Shown here: piece after piece, positions 1-6,727 of the stretch | Numbering within the stretch: position 1 is the stretch's first letter | Layout of the letters: every line of letters begins with the position of its first letter | From: an uncultured Phycisphaerales bacterium | GTDB taxonomy: Bacteria > Planctomycetota > Phycisphaerae > Phycisphaerales > UBA1924 | Direction of reading: 5' to 3' | Length of the DNA: 19,814 bases | Assembly: GCA_937879825.1 (NCBI GenBank) | Contig: CALFMQ010000131.1 | Span: 1-19,814 of the forward strand | Notes under the pieces: generated by a model | Told to the model about the DNA's origin: nothing | Database searches by the model: none | The model's input: only the letters and a program-made list of their open reading frames with translations | Made by a program: the position numbers and the translations under genes

Positions 1-263
1 ACACCTCCGACGAAGACCTCCGCGCCGCGCGCGGCCTCGCAATCATCGAAGTCAACGGAACCATGAGCGAGTCCACCAACATGTACGATCCGGGGAAATC
101 GGTCCTCTGGACCTACCGCGTCCTCGCCCGCCACTGGCGTCGCCTCTACCGACTCGGACACAAACGCCGACTCGAAGGCGTCAGGCCGACCTCCCTCAGG
201 GAGATCTGGCGCACCCTCCGCGAGCAGACCCGCGGACGCAAGGGGCCTTCTGTCTCCGATTAG
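1..263 (+). CDS. C-terminal end of a probable ATP-grasp ligase-like protein (5' truncated)
   Basis: The reading frame is open from base 3 and ends at TAG 261-263, so this is the tail of a gene that begins before the window. The in-frame ATG at 63 is probably internal, because the residues before it (ending IIEVNGTMSE) continue a protein-like sequence. The 'EVNG..SE.TN.YDP' stretch, followed by a basic, Trp/Arg-rich helix (LWTYRVLARHWRRLYRLG), resembles the end of ATP-grasp carboxylate-amine ligase-like proteins as I remember them; in that fold an acidic residue plus Asn near the C-terminus binds Mg-ATP. Substrate cannot be deduced. The last ~35 residues are Arg-rich and probably poorly conserved. 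Only 87 codons are visible, so the family call is moderate to weak. The gene is followed by a 67-nt gap and a co-directional gene. Confidence 0.5.
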   Translation, partial: TSDEDLRAARGLAIIEVNGTMSESTNMYDPGKSVLWTYRVLARHWRRLYRLGHKRRLEGVRPTSLREIWRTLREQTRGRKGPSVSD

Positions 264-287
264 CGCCGCAGGGATTGACTCCCGCCA

Positions 288-323
288 CTCTCCGGCACAC
301 GATGATGCTCACGAACCGGAGAG
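288..323 (+). promoter_or_regulatory. Inverted repeat that would pair with the ribosome binding site of the DUF151 gene
   Basis: CTCTCCGG (288-295) is perfectly complementary to CCGGAGAG (316-323), with a 20-nt loop. The right arm contains the Shine-Dalgarno-like GGAGAG (318-323), 7 nt upstream of the ATG at 331. If the stem forms in the mRNA it would hide the ribosome binding site of the first gene of the overlapping DUF151-truD-HAD operon. Chance occurrence is possible in GC-rich DNA. Confidence 0.35.
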
Positions 324-330
324 AACCGAG

Positions 331-738
331 ATGCCCGTCCTCATGGAACTTGCCCGCGTCCTCATCTGCGAGTTGAACGACTTGCAGATCATCGAACTCC
401 AGGAGGTCGATGGCGAGCGCCGGTTCCCGATCCTCATTGGCATCGCAGAAGCCGAAGCCATCAAGCGCCGCCTCCAGGGAATCCAGGTCCCACGCCCGAT
501 GACCCACGACCTCCTCGCCAACATCATCGAGGCGTTCGGCGGCACGCTCGAGTCCATCGCCATCAACGATCTCTCCGACCACACCTTCTACGCCAAGCTC
601 AACATCCGCGGCGCCAACAACGAAGCCATCGAGATCGACTCCAGACCCTCCGACGCCATCGCCCTGGGCGTCGCGCAGGATGTCCCCATCTTCGTCGAGG
701 AGCATGTCCTCGAGGACGCCCAGAACAACGACGAATGA
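331..738 (+). CDS. DUF151 / bifunctional nuclease (BFN) domain protein
   Basis: This 135-residue protein is a near-complete single-domain DUF151 (BFN) protein. Recognisable elements are the N-terminal strand-helix region, the 'RRFPILIGIAEAEAI' segment (about residues 30-43), the 'RPMTHDLLANIIEAFGG' helix (55-71), and the C-terminal signature 'RPSDAIALGVAQDVPIFVEE' (105-124), which is the most conserved part of the family. Some members have been reported to act as DNase/RNase (plant and bacterial BFN proteins), but the in vivo role in most bacteria is unknown, so nuclease activity here is only inferred from the family. ATG 331 has GGAGAG at 318-323, and that site lies in an inverted repeat. 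The stop codon overlaps the start of truD (ATGA at 735-738), suggesting coupled translation. Family assignment is secure; function is not. Confidence 0.9.
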   Translation: MPVLMELARVLICELNDLQIIELQEVDGERRFPILIGIAEAEAIKRRLQGIQVPRPMTHDLLANIIEAFGGTLESIAINDLSDHTFYAKLNIRGANNEAIEIDSRPSDAIALGVAQDVPIFVEEHVLEDAQNNDE

Positions 739-2042
739 TCACATCCATCTCGCCACTCCCCGGACACTTCGTCACACGCGATCTGCCCGGCGTGGGCGGA
801 CGCCTCCGCGCACGCGACGAAGACTTCCTTGTCGATGAGATGCCCCTCTACCAGCCCTCCGGCGAAGGCGACTTCATCTACCTCTTCATCGAGAAGCAAC
901 GCCTCTCGACCATGGACGCCGTCCGACTGCTCGCCGATCACTTCGAGGTACCCGAGTCAGCCGTCTCCTTCGCCGGCATGAAGGACAAGTACGCCATCAC
1001 GCGCCAGCACTTCTCCATCGAAGCAAAAGGCCGCGACATCGCCTCCATCCCCTCGATCCGCGACGAACGCCTACGCGTCCTCTGGGCCGACCGCCACACC
1101 AACCGGCTCAAACTGGGCCACCTCAAGGGCAACCGATTCTCCATCCGCATCCGCGATGTCGCGCCCACCGATGTCATCCGCGCCAACCGGGTCATCCAGC
1201 AACTCCGCGCCCAAGGCGTGCCCAACTACTTCGGCGAGCAGCGCTTCGGATCCCGACTCAACAACCACATCCTCGCGATCCACGACATCAAGAACGAGCC
1301 CCGCGCGCTCCTCGATGCGCTCCTGCTCCCGAGCCCCGAATTCCCCGACCGCACCGACCCCGCCCGCGACCGCTACGCACAAGCCGACTACGAAGGCGCG
1401 CTCCGCAATCTCTCGCCAACCGCCGTCGCAGAACGCGAGGCCCTCCGCGCTCTGGCGCGCGGTGCGTCCGCGCAGCAGGCCGTCCGCTCCATCTCCAAAA
1501 TGCAGCGCCGCTTCTGGTTCACAGCACTCCAATCCGCCATCTTCAACCGCGTCCTCGACCGCCGCATCGAACGCAACACGCTCACCAGTCTCCAGGAAGG
1601 CGACCTCGCCATGAAGCACGACAACGGCGCGTGCTTCAAGGTCGACGGCCCCACCGCAACAGACCCCGACACGCTCCACCGCCTCGCATCACTCGCGATC
1701 TCCCCGTCCGGGCCCATGTGGGGCCGGAAAATGACCCAGCCCCGCGCCCGCACGCTCGAAGACGAGACCGCGCCGCTCGCCGACTTCGCCATCACCGCCG
1801 AAGAAATCTGCGAAGGCGCACGCCACCTCGGCAAACTCGCGCTCGGCAAACGCCGCGCCCTCCGCGTCCCGCTCACCGACCCCGAGATCGAAGGCGGCGC
1901 CGACGAGTTCGGCCCATTCATCCGCTGCGCGTTCGACCTCCCCGCCGGGTCGTTCGCAACCGTCGTCATGCGCGAGATCATGAAAAATACAGTCCCACTC
2001 GACCATGACGAACCCGACACGGAGCACCCCGATGAAGAGTGA
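735..2042 (+). CDS. truD: tRNA pseudouridine(13) synthase TruD
   Basis: TruD converts U13 of certain tRNAs to pseudouridine in the cytoplasm. The diagnostic catalytic motif 'FAGMKDKYAITRQ' is at residues 79-91, with the presumed nucleophile Asp84 (family pattern GxKDxxAxTxQ). The second TruD signature 'NYFGEQRFG' is at 164-172. The RNA-contacting insertion (TRUD) domain follows, and 435 residues is longer than E. coli TruD (about 350) but normal for the wider family. The C-terminus is acidic (DHDEPDTEHPDEE). The start ATG overlaps the DUF151 stop by 4 nt, and the 3' end overlaps the start of the next gene by 11 nt, so the three genes are probably one translationally coupled transcript. I see no damage to the reading frame. 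Confidence 0.95.
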   Translation: MITSISPLPGHFVTRDLPGVGGRLRARDEDFLVDEMPLYQPSGEGDFIYLFIEKQRLSTMDAVRLLADHFEVPESAVSFAGMKDKYAITRQHFSIEAKGRDIASIPSIRDERLRVLWADRHTNRLKLGHLKGNRFSIRIRDVAPTDVIRANRVIQQLRAQGVPNYFGEQRFGSRLNNHILAIHDIKNEPRALLDALLLPSPEFPDRTDPARDRYAQADYEGALRNLSPTAVAEREALRALARGASAQQAVRSISKMQRRFWFTALQSAIFNRVLDRRIERNTLTSLQEGDLAMKHDNGACFKVDGPTATDPDTLHRLASLAISPSGPMWGRKMTQPRARTLEDETAPLADFAITAEEICEGARHLGKLALGKRRALRVPLTDPEIEGGADEFGPFIRCAFDLPAGSFATVVMREIMKNTVPLDHDEPDTEHPDEE

Positions 2043-2691
2043 GCGCATCGTCTGCTTCGATCTCGGAGGTGTCATCGTCCGCATCTGCCGCTCGTGGGAG
2101 GAGGGCTGCCGGCGCGCCGGCGTCGAGGTCCGCGACCACGAACGATTCATGCACGAAGACCGCCGCGCCGCACGCGAGAACCACACCGACCGCCACCAGC
2201 GAGGCCACCTCGCCATCGAGGACTACTGCGCCGCCATCGCCCACGCCTCCGACGCGATCTACGAGCCCCACGAGGTCGAACAGGTCCACCGCGCCTGGCT
2301 CATCGACGAATACCACGGCGTCGCCGATCTCATCGACCAGCTCAACAGCTCCCCCGACATCCGCACCGCCTGCCTCTCCAACACCAACGAGGCGCACTGG
2401 AATCAGATGCTCGGGCACGACCCGCGCGGCCCGATCATCCCCGCGCTCGCCAAGATCACCCACCGCGTCGCGTCACACCACGCCCAGATGCTCAAGCCCA
2501 ACGAAGACTTCTACCGCCACTTCGAGCAATCCCTCGCCGCGCCGCCGGAGTCCATCATCTTCTTCGACGATCTCGAAGAGAACATCGCCGCCGCGCGCTC
2601 GATCGGCTGGACCGCGCACCAGATCGATCACACCCGCGACACCGCCGCGCAGATGCGCTACCACCTCACGCGATGGGGCCTCAACCTCTGA
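2032..2691 (+). CDS. HAD-superfamily (subfamily IA, YihX-like) hydrolase
   Basis: A 219-residue HAD hydrolase with all four motifs: motif I FDLGGV (nucleophile Asp10), motif II LSNTN (Ser116-Asn117), motif III Lys155 in 'LKPNEDFY', and motif IV 'FFDDLEEN' (Asp179-Asp180). The second Asp of the usual DxD in motif I is Gly (DLG), a variant also present in E. coli YihX, an alpha-D-glucose-1-phosphate phosphatase whose LSNTN and FFDD motifs also match. The substrate cannot be read from sequence. I chose ATG 2032 over the in-frame ATG 2005 because GGAG (2021-2024) lies 7 nt upstream and the HAD fold begins right after it. The gene overlaps truD by 11 nt and ends 12 nt from the convergent secreted-protein gene. 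Confidence 0.88.
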   Translation: MKSERIVCFDLGGVIVRICRSWEEGCRRAGVEVRDHERFMHEDRRAARENHTDRHQRGHLAIEDYCAAIAHASDAIYEPHEVEQVHRAWLIDEYHGVADLIDQLNSSPDIRTACLSNTNEAHWNQMLGHDPRGPIIPALAKITHRVASHHAQMLKPNEDFYRHFEQSLAAPPESIIFFDDLEENIAAARSIGWTAHQIDHTRDTAAQMRYHLTRWGLNL

Positions 2692-2703
2692 ACCGGCCAC
2701 CAC

Positions 2704-5289
2704 TCACGGATCGATCTCGATCGTCCGATTGAGCCGCCCCGTCCCGTCGATCTCCACAAGACCGACCCGAACGCCCTTCCCGCGAAGAGTCGCCGAGCCC
2801 AACTCGAACACAAACGTCCGCGTCACGCTCTCACCCGGATACACCTTCCCCACCGGCGCCTGACGACCCGCAAACCCCGGCGCAAACGCGACCGCCTCGA
2901 GCGAGATCGGCTGCGACCCAACATTCGTCACCACCGCCGAGATCACCAGGTTCTCCGCGCGCCCGTCGCGCCTCGGCGAGAACCGGTACGCCGTCGTCAG
3001 ATCAATCCCCTCCATCGCGATCTCGATCGGCATCGGCGCGTACATCACCGGCAGATCACGCTCGCCGCGCACCTCGACCTCCGCGATCAACTCACGCCGC
3101 CCCGACTCCTCTCCCGGCCCGAACGAAAACTCCACCGCGTATCCACGCGACTCGCCGCCCTCGAGCCGGAACGGAATCACCCGCGGCAGAAACTCCCACG
3201 CGCTCTCGCCCGGCTCGCGCAGCCGCAACCGCCCCGAGATCGGCGTCTCCCACGGATTCGAAATCACAACATCGCCGTCGAGCCGCTCCACACGCGCCGG
3301 AATCACCTTCGGCTCAAAACGAATCCCCGAACGGAACTTCAGAATCCGCGGATCGATCCCGTCCAGGATCACCGGCCCCGACCGGAGCGTCATCCGCACC
3401 ACGCCCCCCGTCACCTCAATCGGAACCTCGTTCCCAAAGATGTCCCGCGCCCGGAACGGCCCCTCGCCCATGTACCCGCGAATCACCGCGTCCCTGGGCT
3501 CCGCCCCGTCATTCCACGCGATCAGCACGCCCGTATCGGCGCGCTGGCCGATCAACGCGCGCACGCCCTTGGGCGTCGGCAGCATCCCCTCGAAACTCGC
3601 ACCGCCCACCGTGTGCGCCATCATCCGCCACGCCGCCAACTCCGGCGAAGCGCTCACGCCTCGGTCATCCATCACAAACGGATCGCTCAGCAGCACACGC
3701 GGGTACCCCGCCGCCCACGCAAGCACCGCCTTCTTCGAAACCGACTCACACGCCGCCCGCCGACCACCCATCGAACTCGGCGCAACCTCGAGCACGATCG
3801 CGCGCTCCGAAGCGCTGCTCCACTCGCGCGTCCCGATCTCGACCGCGCCCGGCGGCGCCGTCCACGGCACGAAGTACGACAACCCGTCCGCCGACAGCGC
3901 CACATCATTCTCGAGATGCCGCAGATCCCAAGGCAACATCACAATCGGATCCGGAACCGTCTCCCGCAGCGCCGCACGCAGCAGACCCAGGTCAACCGGC
4001 GGCTTCGAGTCCCAGAACGCCGCCTCGTCCCCCGAGTCCGTGATCATCACCCGCCGCGCCCGCTCGCCCAACCGCGCCACGATGTCCGCCACCCCGCCCA
4101 TCCACGAACGCATCGACGCCTCATCAACAAAGTGCGGCGCATCCGCACGAACGATCAACTCATGCTCGCGCTCAAGGAGCGCCGCCGCCAGCGCCGTACC
4201 CGCGCTCCCGCGCTCCGGCTGCACCGCCGTCTCGATCGTGCCCGGCTCCACGAACCGCAGCATCGCCTCCAGCGCCGCCGCGTCCACGCCCTCCATATCC
4301 GCGACCACACCCAACCCCCGCGGATGCCCCACACGCGGCAGTGTCGGACCCCACACGAAGTCCGCCCGCACCGACCCGAGCGTCGCAGAGTCGCCCGATA
4401 CATTCAGAATCGCCCGATACCAGCCGAATCCCGGCAACTCCGGCATCCACTCGATCGGGCGGCCCATCTGCGTCCTCGGCATCGACCGACGCGCCACCTC
4501 GTTCCCGTCGATGTCGTACACAACCACCAGCGCATCCAGCGGCCGCCGCGTCAGGTCCTCGATCCGAATCTCAAGCGTCGGCTTCTCGGGCATCTCGAAG
4601 ATCCCCGCAGCCCGCGTCGTGCGCATCTCAATCCGCGGCACCTGCACCAGCGCGACATCATCGAACCACGCCGAACCCGAAAAATCACGCTCCACAACCT
4701 CCGCCGGCGCCCGCTCGAATCCCTCGATCTCGTCCGGCTGCAAGAGCAACAACTCCATCTGGAACCACGCCGCGTCCTCCGGCGCCTCCACGATGAACGT
4801 CACACGCTTCCACTGCCCCTGCGTCCGCACCGGCTCGCTGATCGCCTCGCTCGAACCGATCACATCCAGCCGCGCATCGAGCGTCCACGCGCGCACAAAC
4901 CCCGCCGAGTAATGCAGCCCCTCCGTCCGCACCATCGCCGTCACCGCGTACCGAGCACCGGGCAGCACAGGCACCACGCCCGACGCCAGCCGCATCGCCG
5001 TGCTCCCGCCGCGCGTCGGCAGCATCACCGACCACGAGCCCGACACCGCGCCCGCGTCGCTCAGCTCAGCGCGATTCCACGCCGGGAACCGGCCGCCATC
5101 AACATCCTTGCCCCCGTTCACCCGGAACCAGCGCATCGGCACCGGCTCCAGGTGCAGCTCGCGCTCCTCGAAGTCCCACGACGCCACCGTCCGGTCCGCA
5201 AGCGGATCGTCCTGCCCGCGCGCCGACCCGCCCGCCACCACCGCGCCCATTAACACGCAAGCCAGCCGAATCCACCCGTTCAGGCCCAT
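2704..5289 (-). CDS. Large secreted protein: jelly-roll domain, degenerate TIM-barrel-like region, Ig-like C-terminus
   Basis: An 861-residue exported protein. The N-terminus has a classical signal peptide (hydrophobic LACVLMGAVVAGG followed by SARGQ). About residues 30-215 look like a galactose-binding/CBM jelly roll: 'ASWDFEE' at the start and 'SGSAWFDDVALV' at the end are typical. An Ig-like segment follows. About 320-600 resembles a degraded glycoside-hydrolase-type barrel (PRGLGVVADMEGVD..., WMGGVADIVARLG..., PRVLLSDPFVMDD). 'VLIAWNDG' to 'SGPVILDGID' resembles the beta-sandwich that closes such barrels. The last ~190 residues look like two NEW3/Ig-type modules. I see no clear catalytic acid pair, so it may bind rather than cut glycans. 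ATG 5289 has GGAG 8 nt upstream; a GTG at 5298 overlaps that site. It lies 76 nt downstream of the FIST gene, possibly in the same transcript. Confidence 0.75.
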   Translation of the reverse strand: MGLNGWIRLACVLMGAVVAGGSARGQDDPLADRTVASWDFEERELHLEPVPMRWFRVNGGKDVDGGRFPAWNRAELSDAGAVSGSWSVMLPTRGGSTAMRLASGVVPVLPGARYAVTAMVRTEGLHYSAGFVRAWTLDARLDVIGSSEAISEPVRTQGQWKRVTFIVEAPEDAAWFQMELLLLQPDEIEGFERAPAEVVERDFSGSAWFDDVALVQVPRIEMRTTRAAGIFEMPEKPTLEIRIEDLTRRPLDALVVVYDIDGNEVARRSMPRTQMGRPIEWMPELPGFGWYRAILNVSGDSATLGSVRADFVWGPTLPRVGHPRGLGVVADMEGVDAAALEAMLRFVEPGTIETAVQPERGSAGTALAAALLEREHELIVRADAPHFVDEASMRSWMGGVADIVARLGERARRVMITDSGDEAAFWDSKPPVDLGLLRAALRETVPDPIVMLPWDLRHLENDVALSADGLSYFVPWTAPPGAVEIGTREWSSASERAIVLEVAPSSMGGRRAACESVSKKAVLAWAAGYPRVLLSDPFVMDDRGVSASPELAAWRMMAHTVGGASFEGMLPTPKGVRALIGQRADTGVLIAWNDGAEPRDAVIRGYMGEGPFRARDIFGNEVPIEVTGGVVRMTLRSGPVILDGIDPRILKFRSGIRFEPKVIPARVERLDGDVVISNPWETPISGRLRLREPGESAWEFLPRVIPFRLEGGESRGYAVEFSFGPGEESGRRELIAEVEVRGERDLPVMYAPMPIEIAMEGIDLTTAYRFSPRRDGRAENLVISAVVTNVGSQPISLEAVAFAPGFAGRQAPVGKVYPGESVTRTFVFELGSATLRGKGVRVGLVEIDGTGRLNRTIEIDP

Positions 5290-5365
5290 CAGGCGCACTC
5301 CGACACCCTTCGAGGCACCATCGCCCCACCCTCCAGATCGACCCTTTCACGCCATTCCCTGCAGA

Positions 5366-6616
5366 TCAGCCCGCGTCGAACGCCTCGCGCCCCGGCCTCA
5401 GAATCGCCACGCACGCGGAATGCCCGTGCAGATACGACCGATCGCCCACCGGCCCGATCTCCCCCGCGCCGAACATCCCGGCGATCGCCGGCGACGCCAC
5501 CTCCGGGAACAGCCCCCGCGCGATCCGCGTCGAGTCGTGCCCCGCCTTGCCGAAGAGCCGCTTCCCGCGCCCGTTGCAGGTCACGCAGATCGCCCCCGCC
5601 GCCGGTTCCTTGAAGGCCTCGCCCGTCAAGAGCAACTCCAGGTCCTCCGTCGCCGTCTGCGCATCCCGCACATGGAACTGCACCGTCTGCCCCACCCGAA
5701 CCATGTCGCCCACAGCGATCGCACCGCTCGACTGCTCAACCCCCATGATCCCGCGAATCAAAAAGTCACCCCGCCCGAACCGCGACTTGTACTCATCGAA
5801 CACCATCCCGATCAGCACGCCCCCCGCCAGAATCTTCCGGTTGTCCTCCGGCATCGACTCCACCAGTTCACGCAACACCGCCATCGCCGGCCGATTGCCC
5901 AGGGTCAGAATCAGATTCCGCCGCGCGCCCGTCACGACCTGCGCCTGCCCGATCGGGCGGCACCCCTGGCTCACGATCGTGTCCACGCTCACATCGCCGC
6001 GAATCGTCACCCCCACGCCCCCCGCGCGCATCAACTGGTGGTTCATCCCCAGAACATTCCCCCCCGGAGCCGTCGCGCCGCTCGCCACCCCGCCCACCAC
6101 CGGCACCCGCGCTACCTCCGGCATCGCCGCCGGCACCGCGCTCAGACTCGAAACCACCGCCGCCGCCGGCACGCTGAACGGATCCGCAAAGAACAGCACG
6201 CTCCGCAAGTCCTCACGCGCGCCGATCGCGTGACCCAACCGCAACAACGACGCCGGGTCCTCAACCCGCGCGTGCGGCAGATCCTTAAACAAGAAACTCT
6301 CGATCGTTGTCCCCGGCATCGTCGCTCCGAAAAGCGACACGCCCGACGCCCGCTCGACCTCACGATCACCGCCGATCAGCCCCTCCGCCGTCACCGTGAT
6401 CATCGCCCCCGGCTCGATCGTCCGCCCCACATGCGCCACGATCTCCTGCGCATGCTGGATGTGCTCGCCCGAGATGAACAGCATCGCCAGATCGCACGCC
6501 CCCCCGAGCGTCCCCCGAACCTCCTCGCTCACCTGCTCACCCGCCATCACGCCGTCAACATGCACCGACAGCGCCGCAGCCGCAGAGAGTTCAGTCGCCG
6601 TTGAGACATGCTCCAT
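5366..6616 (-). CDS. FIST N-/C-domain protein (small-ligand sensory protein)
   Basis: A 416-residue stand-alone FIST protein. FIST domains are predicted sensors of small ligands such as amino acids, often beside signalling or transport genes. The N domain spans about 15-225 (LAMLFISG, VTAEGLIGG, PVVGGVASG) and the C domain about 230-405. The latter carries the family landmarks 'CNGRGKRLFG' (347-356), 'AGMFGAGEIGPVG' (379-391) and 'YLHGHSA' (395-401). No transmembrane segment, kinase, GGDEF or HTH domain is attached, so any output must be by a partner. I use ATG 6616: the frame is open to 6763, but the extra 49 residues are Arg/Pro-rich, unlike FIST, and would overlap the divergent cyclase gene. 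No strong ribosome binding site is visible. The 111-nt divergent gap to the cyclase may hold shared control elements. Confidence 0.88.
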   Translation of the reverse strand: MEHVSTATELSAAAALSVHVDGVMAGEQVSEEVRGTLGGACDLAMLFISGEHIQHAQEIVAHVGRTIEPGAMITVTAEGLIGGDREVERASGVSLFGATMPGTTIESFLFKDLPHARVEDPASLLRLGHAIGAREDLRSVLFFADPFSVPAAAVVSSLSAVPAAMPEVARVPVVGGVASGATAPGGNVLGMNHQLMRAGGVGVTIRGDVSVDTIVSQGCRPIGQAQVVTGARRNLILTLGNRPAMAVLRELVESMPEDNRKILAGGVLIGMVFDEYKSRFGRGDFLIRGIMGVEQSSGAIAVGDMVRVGQTVQFHVRDAQTATEDLELLLTGEAFKEPAAGAICVTCNGRGKRLFGKAGHDSTRIARGLFPEVASPAIAGMFGAGEIGPVGDRSYLHGHSACVAILRPGREAFDAG

Positions 6617-6638
6617 AGCCCGGAAGTGTAGCGCACAA

Positions 6639-6656
6639 GCCCCGCGCCGGCGGGGC
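6639..6656. promoter_or_regulatory. Perfect inverted repeat in the FIST/cyclase divergent intergenic region
   Basis: GCCCCGC (6639-6645) and GCGGGGC (6650-6656) are perfect reverse complements around GCCG. The element sits 22 nt upstream of the FIST start and about 70 nt upstream of the cyclase start, the only regulatory space between the two divergent genes. It could be an operator or a 5'-UTR hairpin. No convincing -35/-10 pair was found nearby. Confidence 0.3.
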
Positions 6657-6712
6657 CCCGGGAATCGTTCACGCCGCCCACGCTTCCGGTACCCTGCCCC
6701 TCCAATCCGCAC

Positions 6713-6718
6713 GGAGGA
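6713..6718 (+). promoter_or_regulatory. Ribosome binding site of the squalene-hopene cyclase gene
   Basis: GGAGGA is 9 nt upstream of ATG 6728. It is one of the strongest Shine-Dalgarno matches in the window and fixes the cyclase start. Confidence 0.75.
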
Positions 6719-6727
6719 ACGACCCGG

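Noticed and set aside
2005..2031. Earlier ATG (2005) for the HAD hydrolase
   Set aside because: The nine extra residues are not part of the HAD fold, and GGAG is correctly spaced for ATG 2032.
3613..5253. 546-codon open frame on the + strand
   Set aside because: Antisense to the secreted protein, which has a signal peptide and ribosome binding site; this frame is Arg/His/Pro-rich.
5000..6604. 534-codon open frame on the + strand
   Set aside because: Antisense to FIST, whose motifs are unmistakable; translation is basic low complexity.
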